Below, in pieces: positions 24,529-33,700 of a stretch of DNA of 57,486 nucleotides. The stretch is taken from positions 1 through 57,486 of the IMG/VR virus record IMGVR_UViG_3300042298_002341. One strand, given 5' to 3'. Source of the stretch: a virus. Within the stretch, counting starts at the first letter, position 1, and every line of letters starts with the position of its first letter. The position numbers and the translations under genes are program-made. Below the pieces are notes generated by a model, which did not search any database, had not been told where the DNA came from, and saw only the letters and a list, made by a program, of their open reading frames with translations.

Positions 24529-25137
24529 ATGGGACAGCTACTCCCGCCGCGCGCTCCTAACCTGCCGCTTGCACCCACCGACTACAGTTCTGCGCATCAA
24601 GAGAAGCTGACCAACGCGCTGCGGCTGTACTTCAACCAGCTGGACGGGTCTTTGCAGCAGTTGCTGCGCGGGTTCAACAACTACGGCACGTTCTACAGTA
24701 CGGTTACGCAGACCAACCCGGTAGCGTCAGCTGTAAACCTAGTAACGTACAACAACACGTCAGAAGCGTTCGGCGTAGACTATGACCCAGCAAATCCGTC
24801 GCGCGTGCGCGTGACGATGGCGGGGGTATACAACTTTCAGTTCTCTGCGCAACTAGACCACACAGGCGGCGGTAATGTAGATTTTTTTATATGGTTTCGC
24901 GTCAACGGTACCAATATACCTAATAGCGCGACCAAGGTGGTTGTTGCGGGGCCGAATGACGAAACCGTAGCCTCTTGGAACTATCTAACTTCTATGGCGG
25001 CTGGGGACTACTTCGAGTTGGTCTGGAGTTCCCCAAACACAGGCGCTAGAATATTGGCAGAGCCTGCCGCTGCGCCGATCCCTGCGATCCCTTCCGTCAT
25101 CATGACGGCGACTTACGCCTACCCGGCGGACAATTGA
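24529..25137 (+). CDS. C1q/TNF-like jelly-roll virion protein
   Basis: 202 residues. A helical N-terminal anchor (YSSAHQEKLTNALRLYFNQL) precedes a beta domain with the strand order of C1q/TNF-type jelly rolls: VTMAGVYNFQFSAQLDH, VDFFIWFRVNGTNIP, MAAGDYFELVWSS. Proteins of this layout serve as trimeric virion fibres or decoration knobs and may bind receptors. It begins on the base after the nozzle stop, with GGAGGAAG upstream. Confidence 0.6.
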   Translation: MGQLLPPRAPNLPLAPTDYSSAHQEKLTNALRLYFNQLDGSLQQLLRGFNNYGTFYSTVTQTNPVASAVNLVTYNNTSEAFGVDYDPANPSRVRVTMAGVYNFQFSAQLDHTGGGNVDFFIWFRVNGTNIPNSATKVVVAGPNDETVASWNYLTSMAAGDYFELVWSSPNTGARILAEPAAAPIPAIPSVIMTATYAYPADN

Positions 25138-25144
25138 GGTACCC

Positions 25145-27922
25145 ATGAGCCTCGCAACGATTGCTCAGGAACTCGCCACCAAGGGACGCCACGGCGACTC
25201 GACGCTGGTGCACATGACCCCTGCCGAAGTGGCGGGCCTTGCGGCTATCGCCCGCGCGCACGGTGGCGACATCACGATCAACCCCGACACGGGCCTGCCG
25301 GAAGCGAACTTCCTCAAGAAGATCCTCCCCGCGCTTGCAGGGGCGGCTGTGGGCAGCATCACCGGGATGAACCCGTTCATGTCCAGCCTGCTGGTGGGCG
25401 GCGCGACGGGTCTGGCTTCAGGCAGTCTGAGCAAGGGTCTCGCGGCGGGGCTCGGTGCCTACAGCGGTGCCAGTCTGGCGGGAGGTCTTTCGACGCTGGG
25501 CGAGCAGGCTATGGCTTCGCAGGCGCTTCGCGGCGCAAGCGACGAGGTCTTTGCGGAGGGACTGTCGCCTCAGCAGATTGCGGGAACCGCTAATGCTTCC
25601 CCGTTCGACAAGCTCAGCGCGGGGTTCAACCGTTTGACAGAGAAAGGCGGGCCGCAGGCGTTCGTCAACGCCATGGGCGGCAACAAGGCGCTGATGCAGG
25701 CGGGGTTGGCTGGGCTTGCCGGCGCTTCGATGATGGCCCCGCAGCGGACGGTGCCTACGGTGACTCAGCAGCCCTCGCTCATCCGCCCCATGGTGATGCA
25801 GCGCGAGCAGCGCCCGTGGTACGAGGCCCACCGGACGGGGCAGCACTTCAATGAGTCGCTCACGCCCATGACGCCTTACCAAGCGGCCGAGGGCGGCGAG
25901 GTTCCGAGCACAGATGCGGAGCCCGTGCAGATGTACGCCGATGGGGGCCAGACGCTCGACATGAACCGCCTGCGCGGCATGCAGCAGACCGACGCCATCA
26001 ACTACCTGCGAGGCATTGCTCCCGGCCAACTCAACATCACCAGTGCGCAGAACCCCAGCGAGGGCGGGGGCATGTTCTACACCGCACCGGGGGGGCTTCC
26101 CGGAGGCGGGGATATGCTGCGACCGATCTACACGGGCGGTTCAGGAGAGGGCGAAGCACAGACGCTCACAGGGTTCACACGCCCGCTAACCCCTGAGTTC
26201 GATCCGACGTATGCGGGGGGGCGCTTCGGGCAGTATTTCGGTAACTACGACCCGCAGGGGCAGCTGCGCGACATCACGTTCAATCCGCAAGAACGGCATG
26301 GTGGGTTCCTCAACGAGAACCAAGACCTTATAGCAAACTTGGCGATTGGTGCTCTGGCAGGGCCGGGGCTTGCATCCCTGTTCAACGGCGGGCTTGGCGG
26401 TGCGCTTGCTTCTGGAGCGATACTGGGAGGCGGCTCCGGGGCTATGAACGCGCTTACCAATGATCAGAACATCCTTCGCGGTGCACTGCGCGGTGCAGCT
26501 ACAGGGGCTGCAGGTTCTGGCCTGTCGTATGGGGTCGGGCAACTGACCAATAACGCCAATCTTGGAGGTGCTGACTCAGTTGGCGACGGCGGTGCGGGCG
26601 GGCCGTCGGTAGAGTCGGCTATTGACGAGGCTTTCCCTAGGGGAGACTACGACGCCTACACTCGCGCTGCGTTGGACGCTGCCAATACTGGCGCTACAGG
26701 TTCTAGTCTTACCGATCTAGCACGGCGCGCTGGCACGTCTGTTGCCGACTTCGTGCGCAACAACTCCACGCTTACGGCGCTCGGGGTCGCTGGCCTTGCA
26801 GGCGCAGCCGCAGACACGCCGGATCAGCGGCAGACGACGGGCACCGGCACGACCATCCCGACGAACACCAACCCCATCATCACATCGACGGGGGGTACGA
26901 CCAACACCACGCAGGCGGGTGGGAACCGGCCGGGCATGCGTACGCAGTCCGAGATCGCATTCGACTATCTCATGGGCCGCAGGCCCACGTCCCGTGCGAC
27001 AGAGGCGGATCTCTCGACGCAAGGGCTGATCGATCTGTACAACCAACGTGGCAACATGTCGGAGGCCGATTTCGTTCGTCTGATGCAGCAGCGCGGCGTC
27101 ACCAACGACCAACTCCTGCTGGCGCGGAACACGGCGCTTGACCGGCGCAACGCCACGCTTGCGCAGCCCACGGTGAACAGCCTCACGGATGCCTATCGCC
27201 AGCAAGTCGCTGCCGGTGGGTCGGAGCGCAACATTGTGGACAACATGCGCAACCAAGGCGTGTCGGTTGCCTCCATGAACGAAGCGCGCAACGCGATGCT
27301 GGGCCTGCCGGCCAGCACGTCGTGGGATGAAGCCAACCGACTCTATGCGGAACGGCAAGCGGCTGAACAGCAAGCAGCAGCTATTGCTGCGGCACGGCAA
27401 GCCTCTGAGCGTCAGGGGGCTGAACAGCAAGCGGCGCAGCGGGCGGCGACCTACACCCCGGAGTCGATTGCGGACGCTTACCGTCAGTCGGTTGGTACGG
27501 GCGCTGCCACTGAAGAGCAGTTCGTGGACTACGCCAAGTCGCTGGGCATCACCAAGGATCAGTTGATGGCCGCACGGGGTATGTTGGCTTCGGGTGGCAT
27601 CGCCTCACTTGCGCGCGGCGGCATGCCCCGTGACGGGCATCTTGGGGACTACTCGGACGGTGGGCGACTGCTGCGTGGCCCCGGCGATGGGGTGTCGGAT
27701 TCGATCCCGGCGAGCATCAACGGACGTCGGCCGGCGCGGCTTGCAGATGGGGAGTTCGTGTTCCCCGCACGCATCGTGTCGGAGCTTGGCAACGGGTCCA
27801 CGGAGGCCGGTGCACGGCGGCTGTACGCAATGATGGATCGCATCCAGAAGCGCAGGCGTAAGACTGTGGGCCGCAACGCTGTCGCAGTAGACTCCAAAGC
27901 GCACAAACTCCTGCCTGCCTGA
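25145..27922 (+). CDS. Large internal virion/ejection-associated protein
   Basis: 925 residues. The opening MSLATIAQELATKGRHGDST and LVHMTPAEVAGLAAIARAHG is shared with large late proteins of related podophages. Glycine/alanine-rich helices that could enter membranes follow (about 60-110 and 395-460), then Q/A-rich repeats (about 720-775). The C-terminal block LADGEFVFPARIVSELGNGS is widely conserved. The motifs AAEGGEV and MYADGGQT occur near residues 247 and 263. First of four large genes before the early arm; an internal core or ejection role is inferred. Confidence 0.6.
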   Translation: MSLATIAQELATKGRHGDSTLVHMTPAEVAGLAAIARAHGGDITINPDTGLPEANFLKKILPALAGAAVGSITGMNPFMSSLLVGGATGLASGSLSKGLAAGLGAYSGASLAGGLSTLGEQAMASQALRGASDEVFAEGLSPQQIAGTANASPFDKLSAGFNRLTEKGGPQAFVNAMGGNKALMQAGLAGLAGASMMAPQRTVPTVTQQPSLIRPMVMQREQRPWYEAHRTGQHFNESLTPMTPYQAAEGGEVPSTDAEPVQMYADGGQTLDMNRLRGMQQTDAINYLRGIAPGQLNITSAQNPSEGGGMFYTAPGGLPGGGDMLRPIYTGGSGEGEAQTLTGFTRPLTPEFDPTYAGGRFGQYFGNYDPQGQLRDITFNPQERHGGFLNENQDLIANLAIGALAGPGLASLFNGGLGGALASGAILGGGSGAMNALTNDQNILRGALRGAATGAAGSGLSYGVGQLTNNANLGGADSVGDGGAGGPSVESAIDEAFPRGDYDAYTRAALDAANTGATGSSLTDLARRAGTSVADFVRNNSTLTALGVAGLAGAAADTPDQRQTTGTGTTIPTNTNPIITSTGGTTNTTQAGGNRPGMRTQSEIAFDYLMGRRPTSRATEADLSTQGLIDLYNQRGNMSEADFVRLMQQRGVTNDQLLLARNTALDRRNATLAQPTVNSLTDAYRQQVAAGGSERNIVDNMRNQGVSVASMNEARNAMLGLPASTSWDEANRLYAERQAAEQQAAAIAAARQASERQGAEQQAAQRAATYTPESIADAYRQSVGTGAATEEQFVDYAKSLGITKDQLMAARGMLASGGIASLARGGMPRDGHLGDYSDGGRLLRGPGDGVSDSIPASINGRRPARLADGEFVFPARIVSELGNGSTEAGARRLYAMMDRIQKRRRKTVGRNAVAVDSKAHKLLPA

Positions 27923-27929
27923 GGACATC

Positions 27930-29090
27930 ATGGCTGACGCAACCACTTCAGTTGTCGAACAAACCAACATCCCGTCGTATGCGCGGCCCTACGTCGAGGA
28001 GATGCTCGGCGCAACGGCTGGGCAGATCTTCGACTATCAGATGGCTCCCAACCCGCAAACGGGACGGATGGAGCCGGTTCTGGACTCTACAGGGCGTCCT
28101 AGAATTGCTGGGTTCCGCCCGCAGGAAACCTACAGCGGCGAGCGCTTCGCGCAGTTCACGCCCCTGCAGATGCAGTCCTATCAGGGCGCGCAGAACCTTG
28201 GCGTCGCGCCTCAGTTGGGTGCCGCTACTGGGTTGGCTACCGCCGCAGGGCTAGGTGCGCTGGGTCAGCAGTATCAGGCGGGCACGTTCAATCCGCAGCA
28301 GATCGCCACGGGCACGTTCGGTCAGCCGCAGGCCGAGCAGTACATGAGCCCGTACATGCAGAGTGTCACCGACATTCAGCAACGGGAAGCGCAGCGGCAA
28401 GCAGACATCGCACGCACTCAGCTGCATGCGCAAGCCACGCGCTCGGGAGCCTTTGGCGGTGGGCGGCACGGCATCATGGAGGCCGAAGCCAATCGCAACC
28501 TCGCGCTTCAGCTTGGCGACATCCAAGCCACCGGCCTGCAAGCGGCCTACCAGAACGCGCAACAGCAGTTCAACGCGGATCAGAACCGCCGCCTCCAAGC
28601 CGCCATGGCGAACCAGCAGACTGGGATGCAAGGCCAGCAACTGGGGGAGCAGTCGCGCCAGTTCGGTGCCGGTCTCGGTATGCAGGGCGCGGGGCTCGGG
28701 CTGCAAGCCGCTGGGACGCTTGGGCAGCTTGGTCAGACGCAGTTTGGCCAGCAGACCGGAGCCCTTGGGATGCAGAACCAGTTCGGCACCCAGCAGCAAC
28801 AGCAGGTGCAGAACATCCTTGGTCAGCAGTATCAGGAGTTCATGGAGCAGCGCGACAACCCGTACAATCGTCTCGGGTTCATGTCGAACATGCTGCGCGG
28901 CCTGCCGCTGGCGCAGACGACTCAGATGAGTACTCCCGCTCAACCCAGCACTTTGAACCAGCTGCTTGGCATTGGTGTTGGCGCTGCCGGTCTTAGCCGG
29001 ATGTTTGCGGAAGGCGGTACGGTCGAAGATGACAACGCTAACGCTGGCCTGTACGACCTGATGCTGGCGCAAGTACGAGGAGCCGAGTGA
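27930..29090 (+). CDS. Q-rich internal virion protein (probable)
   Basis: 386 residues. The N-terminus (PSYARPYVEEMLGATAGQIF) is typical of a podophage late protein. The middle is a glutamine- and alanine-rich helical repeat region (about 85-310). The C-terminus holds SRMFAEGGTVEDD. GAGGACATC precedes the ATG. It probably forms part of the internal core or DNA-ejection complex with its neighbours; no enzyme motif is visible. Confidence 0.6.
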   Translation: MADATTSVVEQTNIPSYARPYVEEMLGATAGQIFDYQMAPNPQTGRMEPVLDSTGRPRIAGFRPQETYSGERFAQFTPLQMQSYQGAQNLGVAPQLGAATGLATAAGLGALGQQYQAGTFNPQQIATGTFGQPQAEQYMSPYMQSVTDIQQREAQRQADIARTQLHAQATRSGAFGGGRHGIMEAEANRNLALQLGDIQATGLQAAYQNAQQQFNADQNRRLQAAMANQQTGMQGQQLGEQSRQFGAGLGMQGAGLGLQAAGTLGQLGQTQFGQQTGALGMQNQFGTQQQQQVQNILGQQYQEFMEQRDNPYNRLGFMSNMLRGLPLAQTTQMSTPAQPSTLNQLLGIGVGAAGLSRMFAEGGTVEDDNANAGLYDLMLAQVRGAE

Positions 29091-30688
29091 TGAATAAGTT
29101 TGCCATTAGCGCGCTCATCCCTAAGCTGCAAGACGAAGTATTAAAGCAGATTGCGCAAAAACGCAACCCGCTGGAGTCCCCTCTTGCGCTTGTGGAGCTT
29201 AACCGTCGTCAACAGATGCGACTGGAAAGCGCTGCGCCCGATGCACCGTCACACGGCCCCACCGTGTTCGATAGCCAAATGTCGAGGCTTGCTGGTACAG
29301 GACTTGGTCGGATTGCGCCCAATAACGTAGCGGTGATGGCTAAAGGCGGACTGGCTGCGCTTGCTGAAGATGACGATGATGTGCCGCGCTACAACGGGTC
29401 GCAAGAGCAGCTGGTGCGTGAGTGGAACGCCTTGCCGCCTGTACAGCGAGGAGCAGCCAGTAGCTTGGGAGAGTTGTTTGGCAATCTGTTTTCTAGAGAC
29501 GATCAGCGTATCGACCCTGAGACGCGAGAGCCGATCAGCTTTGCGGAGTTCCTGCGACGTAAAGAAGCGCGGCAGCTGACGGCACCGACTGCAGGTGCAG
29601 CTGGCGGCTATGATGATACACAGCGGTTGGCCAAGCGTGCGGCAACCGCCGCTGGCGAGCGCACTACCGGCGCTCCTGCCCCTGCTCCGGCTGGGGGTCG
29701 TCGGCCTGCGGGCCCGGCACTAGCGCCGGCAGCGGCTCCTGCTGCGCCGGCAGCGGCTCCTGTTGCGGCTGCGCCTACAGACTATGGCGCTCAGTTCGCT
29801 TCTGTGCTGGGCAAGTTGCCTGATCCGTTTGAAGCAGACCGCAATGCGCAGTTGGGGCGCGAAGCGGATGTAGCACAGCGTACGCTAAGAGCGCGTGAAG
29901 CGGTAAGCGCAAGGGCCGAAGAACTGTTCGGGGAACGCGGGCGGCGTTTGCAAGAAGATGAGCGTAACCTGTCAAAGCAGCGCAATCAAAATGTGGCGAT
30001 GTCGCTCATTCAGGCAGGTGCAGCGATTGCTACGACGCCGGGCCCGGCCATGGCAGCTATTGCGCGCGGTATGGGCGTGGGTGCTAAGCAGTATGAGTCG
30101 GGGCTTGTTGAACTGAACAAGTCCCAGCAGTTGCTACGCGCGTCGCGTGAACGTCTGGAAGATGCGCGTCTCGGCAATGAGCGTGAGAAGGCAATGGCGG
30201 GCGTAGAAGCCGAGCGTATGATCGCTGAAGCGCATGCACGCCGGTTGGCCGGCATTCAGGCTGTGTATAACGTCAACGTGCAGACTGCGCGTACTATCCT
30301 GTCTGAAGGGGCTCAAGATGTCAGGCATCAAAAAGACATCACGTCGCGCGAGCAGATAGCGCGTGAAGGTCACAAAGTGCAGCGTGAAGGTCACTCAGCG
30401 CAACTTAAAGCTGCCGGTATGGGCGCTGCCCCTCGTGATGCTGTTTCGTTGCTGGCTAACTCGATGAATATTCCGTACCATCAGGCGTTCCAGTACATGC
30501 AAACCGTTCAAGGTAAGCAGGCAGCGCTCAAGTACCTGTCGGATGATTGGGAAAAGAACGCGCAGCAGATCAGGATGAAGTTCCCCAACATCCAGTCGTT
30601 TGCGGACTATGCTGCTGCGCAAGGGATGCCGTTGGCCGGCGGTGCTGCGGGTTCTTCGCTACAATTTGAAGGCAAGCTGCCCAAGTAA
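29090..30688 (+). CDS. Internal virion protein (probable), function unknown
   Basis: 532 residues. The N-terminal part contains VMAKGGLAALAEDDDD (about 83-98). An Ala/Pro-rich linker (about 195-225) then leads to a long coiled-coil region (about 240-400). The C-terminal domain has SLLANSMNIPYHQAFQYMQT. Codon and base use are lower in GC than in flanking genes, suggesting a separate origin. It starts in the stop of the previous gene and lies 12 bases before the giant gene. Ejection-core role inferred from context. Confidence 0.55.
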   Translation: MNKFAISALIPKLQDEVLKQIAQKRNPLESPLALVELNRRQQMRLESAAPDAPSHGPTVFDSQMSRLAGTGLGRIAPNNVAVMAKGGLAALAEDDDDVPRYNGSQEQLVREWNALPPVQRGAASSLGELFGNLFSRDDQRIDPETREPISFAEFLRRKEARQLTAPTAGAAGGYDDTQRLAKRAATAAGERTTGAPAPAPAGGRRPAGPALAPAAAPAAPAAAPVAAAPTDYGAQFASVLGKLPDPFEADRNAQLGREADVAQRTLRAREAVSARAEELFGERGRRLQEDERNLSKQRNQNVAMSLIQAGAAIATTPGPAMAAIARGMGVGAKQYESGLVELNKSQQLLRASRERLEDARLGNEREKAMAGVEAERMIAEAHARRLAGIQAVYNVNVQTARTILSEGAQDVRHQKDITSREQIAREGHKVQREGHSAQLKAAGMGAAPRDAVSLLANSMNIPYHQAFQYMQTVQGKQAALKYLSDDWEKNAQQIRMKFPNIQSFADYAAAQGMPLAGGAAGSSLQFEGKLPK

Positions 30689-30700
30689 GGACACGCCCCC

Positions 30701-33700
30701 ATGCAGACCTACGACGTAAAAGGCCCGGACGGACGCATCTATCGCTTCAAGGGCCCGGAAGGCGTCCCTCAAGAAGAACTTGAGGCTGCGGCGCGCAGGG
30801 AGTACCTGCGCCAGCCGGCCCCCGACAAGTCGAAGGAGGGGTTCTTTGCTGCGGCCAAGGCGGGCACTCAGCGCTTGGCTGGGGAAGCTGCGCTTACGGC
30901 CGGCAAGATGGGCATCATCGAGCCGGAGCGCGCCGAGCAGATCTACGCTGCGCAGCAACAGCGGGCGGCGGAACGGTTTCGCCCCACCGAAGATTCATGG
31001 CTGGAATCGCCACTGCTCAAGCTGAAGGAGCTTGCGGGCGGATCGGTTCCGTACATGATGGCCCCTGTGGCGGTAGGCGGTCTCGGGGCGTTGGCGGCAA
31101 CTGGTGTGGGGGCACCGGCTGCAGCGGGGATTGCTGCGCTGGGCGGTGCAGGGCTTACGTCCCTCACGCAGTTCACCGGCAGCAACCTTGCGCGTAACGT
31201 CGAAGAAGGCAAGCGTCTCGCTGAGACCAGCGGTGCGGGTGCGGTAGCAGCGGCCATCCCCCAAGCGGCCCTTGACGTTGTGTCTCTGCGGATGCTGCCC
31301 GGCATCGGGCGCATCTTCAACCGCGCAGGCGTCGAGATCAGCGAAGAGACGGCGCATCGTATTGCTCAGCAGAAGTTGCGCGAGCGCGTAGCAGACTACA
31401 CGCTGGCCACCGGCAAGGCGGCAGGCATCGAAGGCACCACGGAAGCCGCGCAGCAAGTGCTGGAGCGGCTGCAGGCCGGGCTGAGCATCACCGACGCCGA
31501 CGCGCGGAAAGAGTACTTCGAGAGCTTCATCGGCGGTGCGGTGCTGGGCGGAGCGATTGCGCCTGTCGGTACGGCGCTGGATCGTGGTCGTGCGGTGCGT
31601 GAAGGCACGCGCATGGGTGAAGAGCGGTTGAAGACTGGGCTGGAGATGGGTCCGCCAGACCTGCCCGCGCTGCTAGCTGGCCCGCCGGATCTTAGCGGTG
31701 CGTTTGGCCCGCCGACATGGGCCAAGGGGCTGGAGTCGGCTGGAGCACCTCCGCTCAAACTGGGGCTTTCCGAGACGCCTGACCAGCGACGCTCGCGTGT
31801 CGAGCAAGGGATTGCCGGCATCGAAGCCGAGCTTCAAGCGCGTGCGCAGGGCACAGAGCCCCTCACGCCGGAGCAGATCATCGCGCTCGATGCGCAGATG
31901 GAGCCCAAACGGCAGCAACTGGAAGCGCTCAAACAAGAGCTTGCCGAGATCGGCCCGCCTCCGCCGGCCCCGCCGCCCATGGCCTCGCTTCAGCAGCAGG
32001 AAACGAAGCTGCTGCAAGAGATCGAAGCGGCGCGTGGGCGCGGTGACCTGTCGCTGCAGGCACGGCTTGCGCGCAGGCTTGTCGAGGTGCGCCGGCTGAT
32101 GGGCAAGGCCCCGACCGAAGAGGCGATGCCGACGGCCACGGCGGAGACGCCAACGCCTGAAGTGCCGACCGTCGAAACGCCGCAGCCTACGGAAGCCGAG
32201 GCGCTGTATCAGCGCGCAGTCGAGGCGGTGCAGGCGTCGGGCAAGGCCAGCGTCTCCAGCATCCAGCAGGCGCTCACAATCGGGTACAAGCCCGCTGCCA
32301 AGCTGCTCAAGCAGATGGAGGAGGCGGGTGTCGTCAGCCCGCCGCAGGCCAATGGCCGACGCACGGTGCTGCAGCCTGCGCAGACGGCAGAGCCCGCCGA
32401 AGCCGTCAAGCCGGAGCCCACCGAGGCGCTGCCTGCGCCGACCACGCCTGCAGCAGAGACCACCGAGTTGACTGCGGCAGCGGAAACGACTGCCCCTGAG
32501 CCGACTGCCCCTGCCGAGAAGCCTACCAAACCCGCCAAGGCAGCACAAGCTGTTGCGCCGGCCGAGGAGCAGGCCGAAGCGCCGCTGCCGGAGTACAAGA
32601 CGTGGCCCCCGACGCAAGAGCCGGCTGAAGGTGCACCGAAAGGCGAGCAGTACTGGGGACCGCCGAAGATCACACCGACACGGGAGAAGCGCACCGATGA
32701 GTACGAGCGCAACCTGCTGGGGGCGCTGCGCCGGCTGACCAACTATTTCGAGCCGAGGAAGGGCATCAACCCGCAGACGCAGGCGGTCGAGATGATGCGC
32801 CCCGAGCCCACCGAGGCGCAAGTCGAGGCAGTCACGGAGCTTCTCACCCGAGGTCTGGAGCGTGGCAATCTGCGTGCCGAGGCACAGCGCGCAACGCGCG
32901 CGCAGGGGATGGCGGACGAGGAGCCGCGCATGCGCGGCGTCAACATCGACGCGGTCCGGGAACTCGTCAACGACATCGCCAAGAGCCCCGAGAAGCGCCA
33001 AGCCGTGCAGAAGGCGCTGCGTGACCCGGCAGGGTCCGACTTCTTCGACACGCTCAGCAAGCGCCTGTTGACGCGCGAGCGTCGGGAGTACCCCGTTCGC
33101 AAGCCGTCGCCTACACCCGCGAAAGCGGACAGCCCTGTCAGGCGGCTGAGCAGCGCGTACAAGCAGGCCGCTGGAGCCAAGCTGGGGGACGAAGACGCTG
33201 CGCTCATGCAGCAGTTGCGGCCCTTGCTGCCGCGCATCGCCACGGCTACGCCGGAGGTCGGAGATACCGACACGCGCGAGGTGGTGTCCAAGTGGCTGTC
33301 GTCAGCCGCGCAGGGCAAAGCGTCGGCCACAGCCCGCGCGCAAGTGGCCAAGATCGTGCAGTCGTACGGGGAGAAAGCCCCGCCCAAGCCCACCAAGGCG
33401 CAGCAGGTCGCTGAGAAGAAGCGGGCCGAGGCGCAGGCCAAGGCCGACAAGGAACTGGAGCAGGCGCACGCGGCGCTGGAGAAGGCCACCGCACCGCTGA
33501 AGGAGAAGCTCGCTGCGCTGCAGGATGCAGCCGCCAAGCTCGTGCAGGCGCGTGACCTTGAAGGCAAAGCCGCTGCGCAGAAGCGCAACGAGGCCATCAC
33601 CGGCCTGATGAAAGCCGAGAAGGCGTTGGAGCAGCTACGTCTGGAGATTGCCGCGCCGTTTGCCAAGCAGGCGTCCAAGGTGCTTCCCGGCTGGCGTGCA

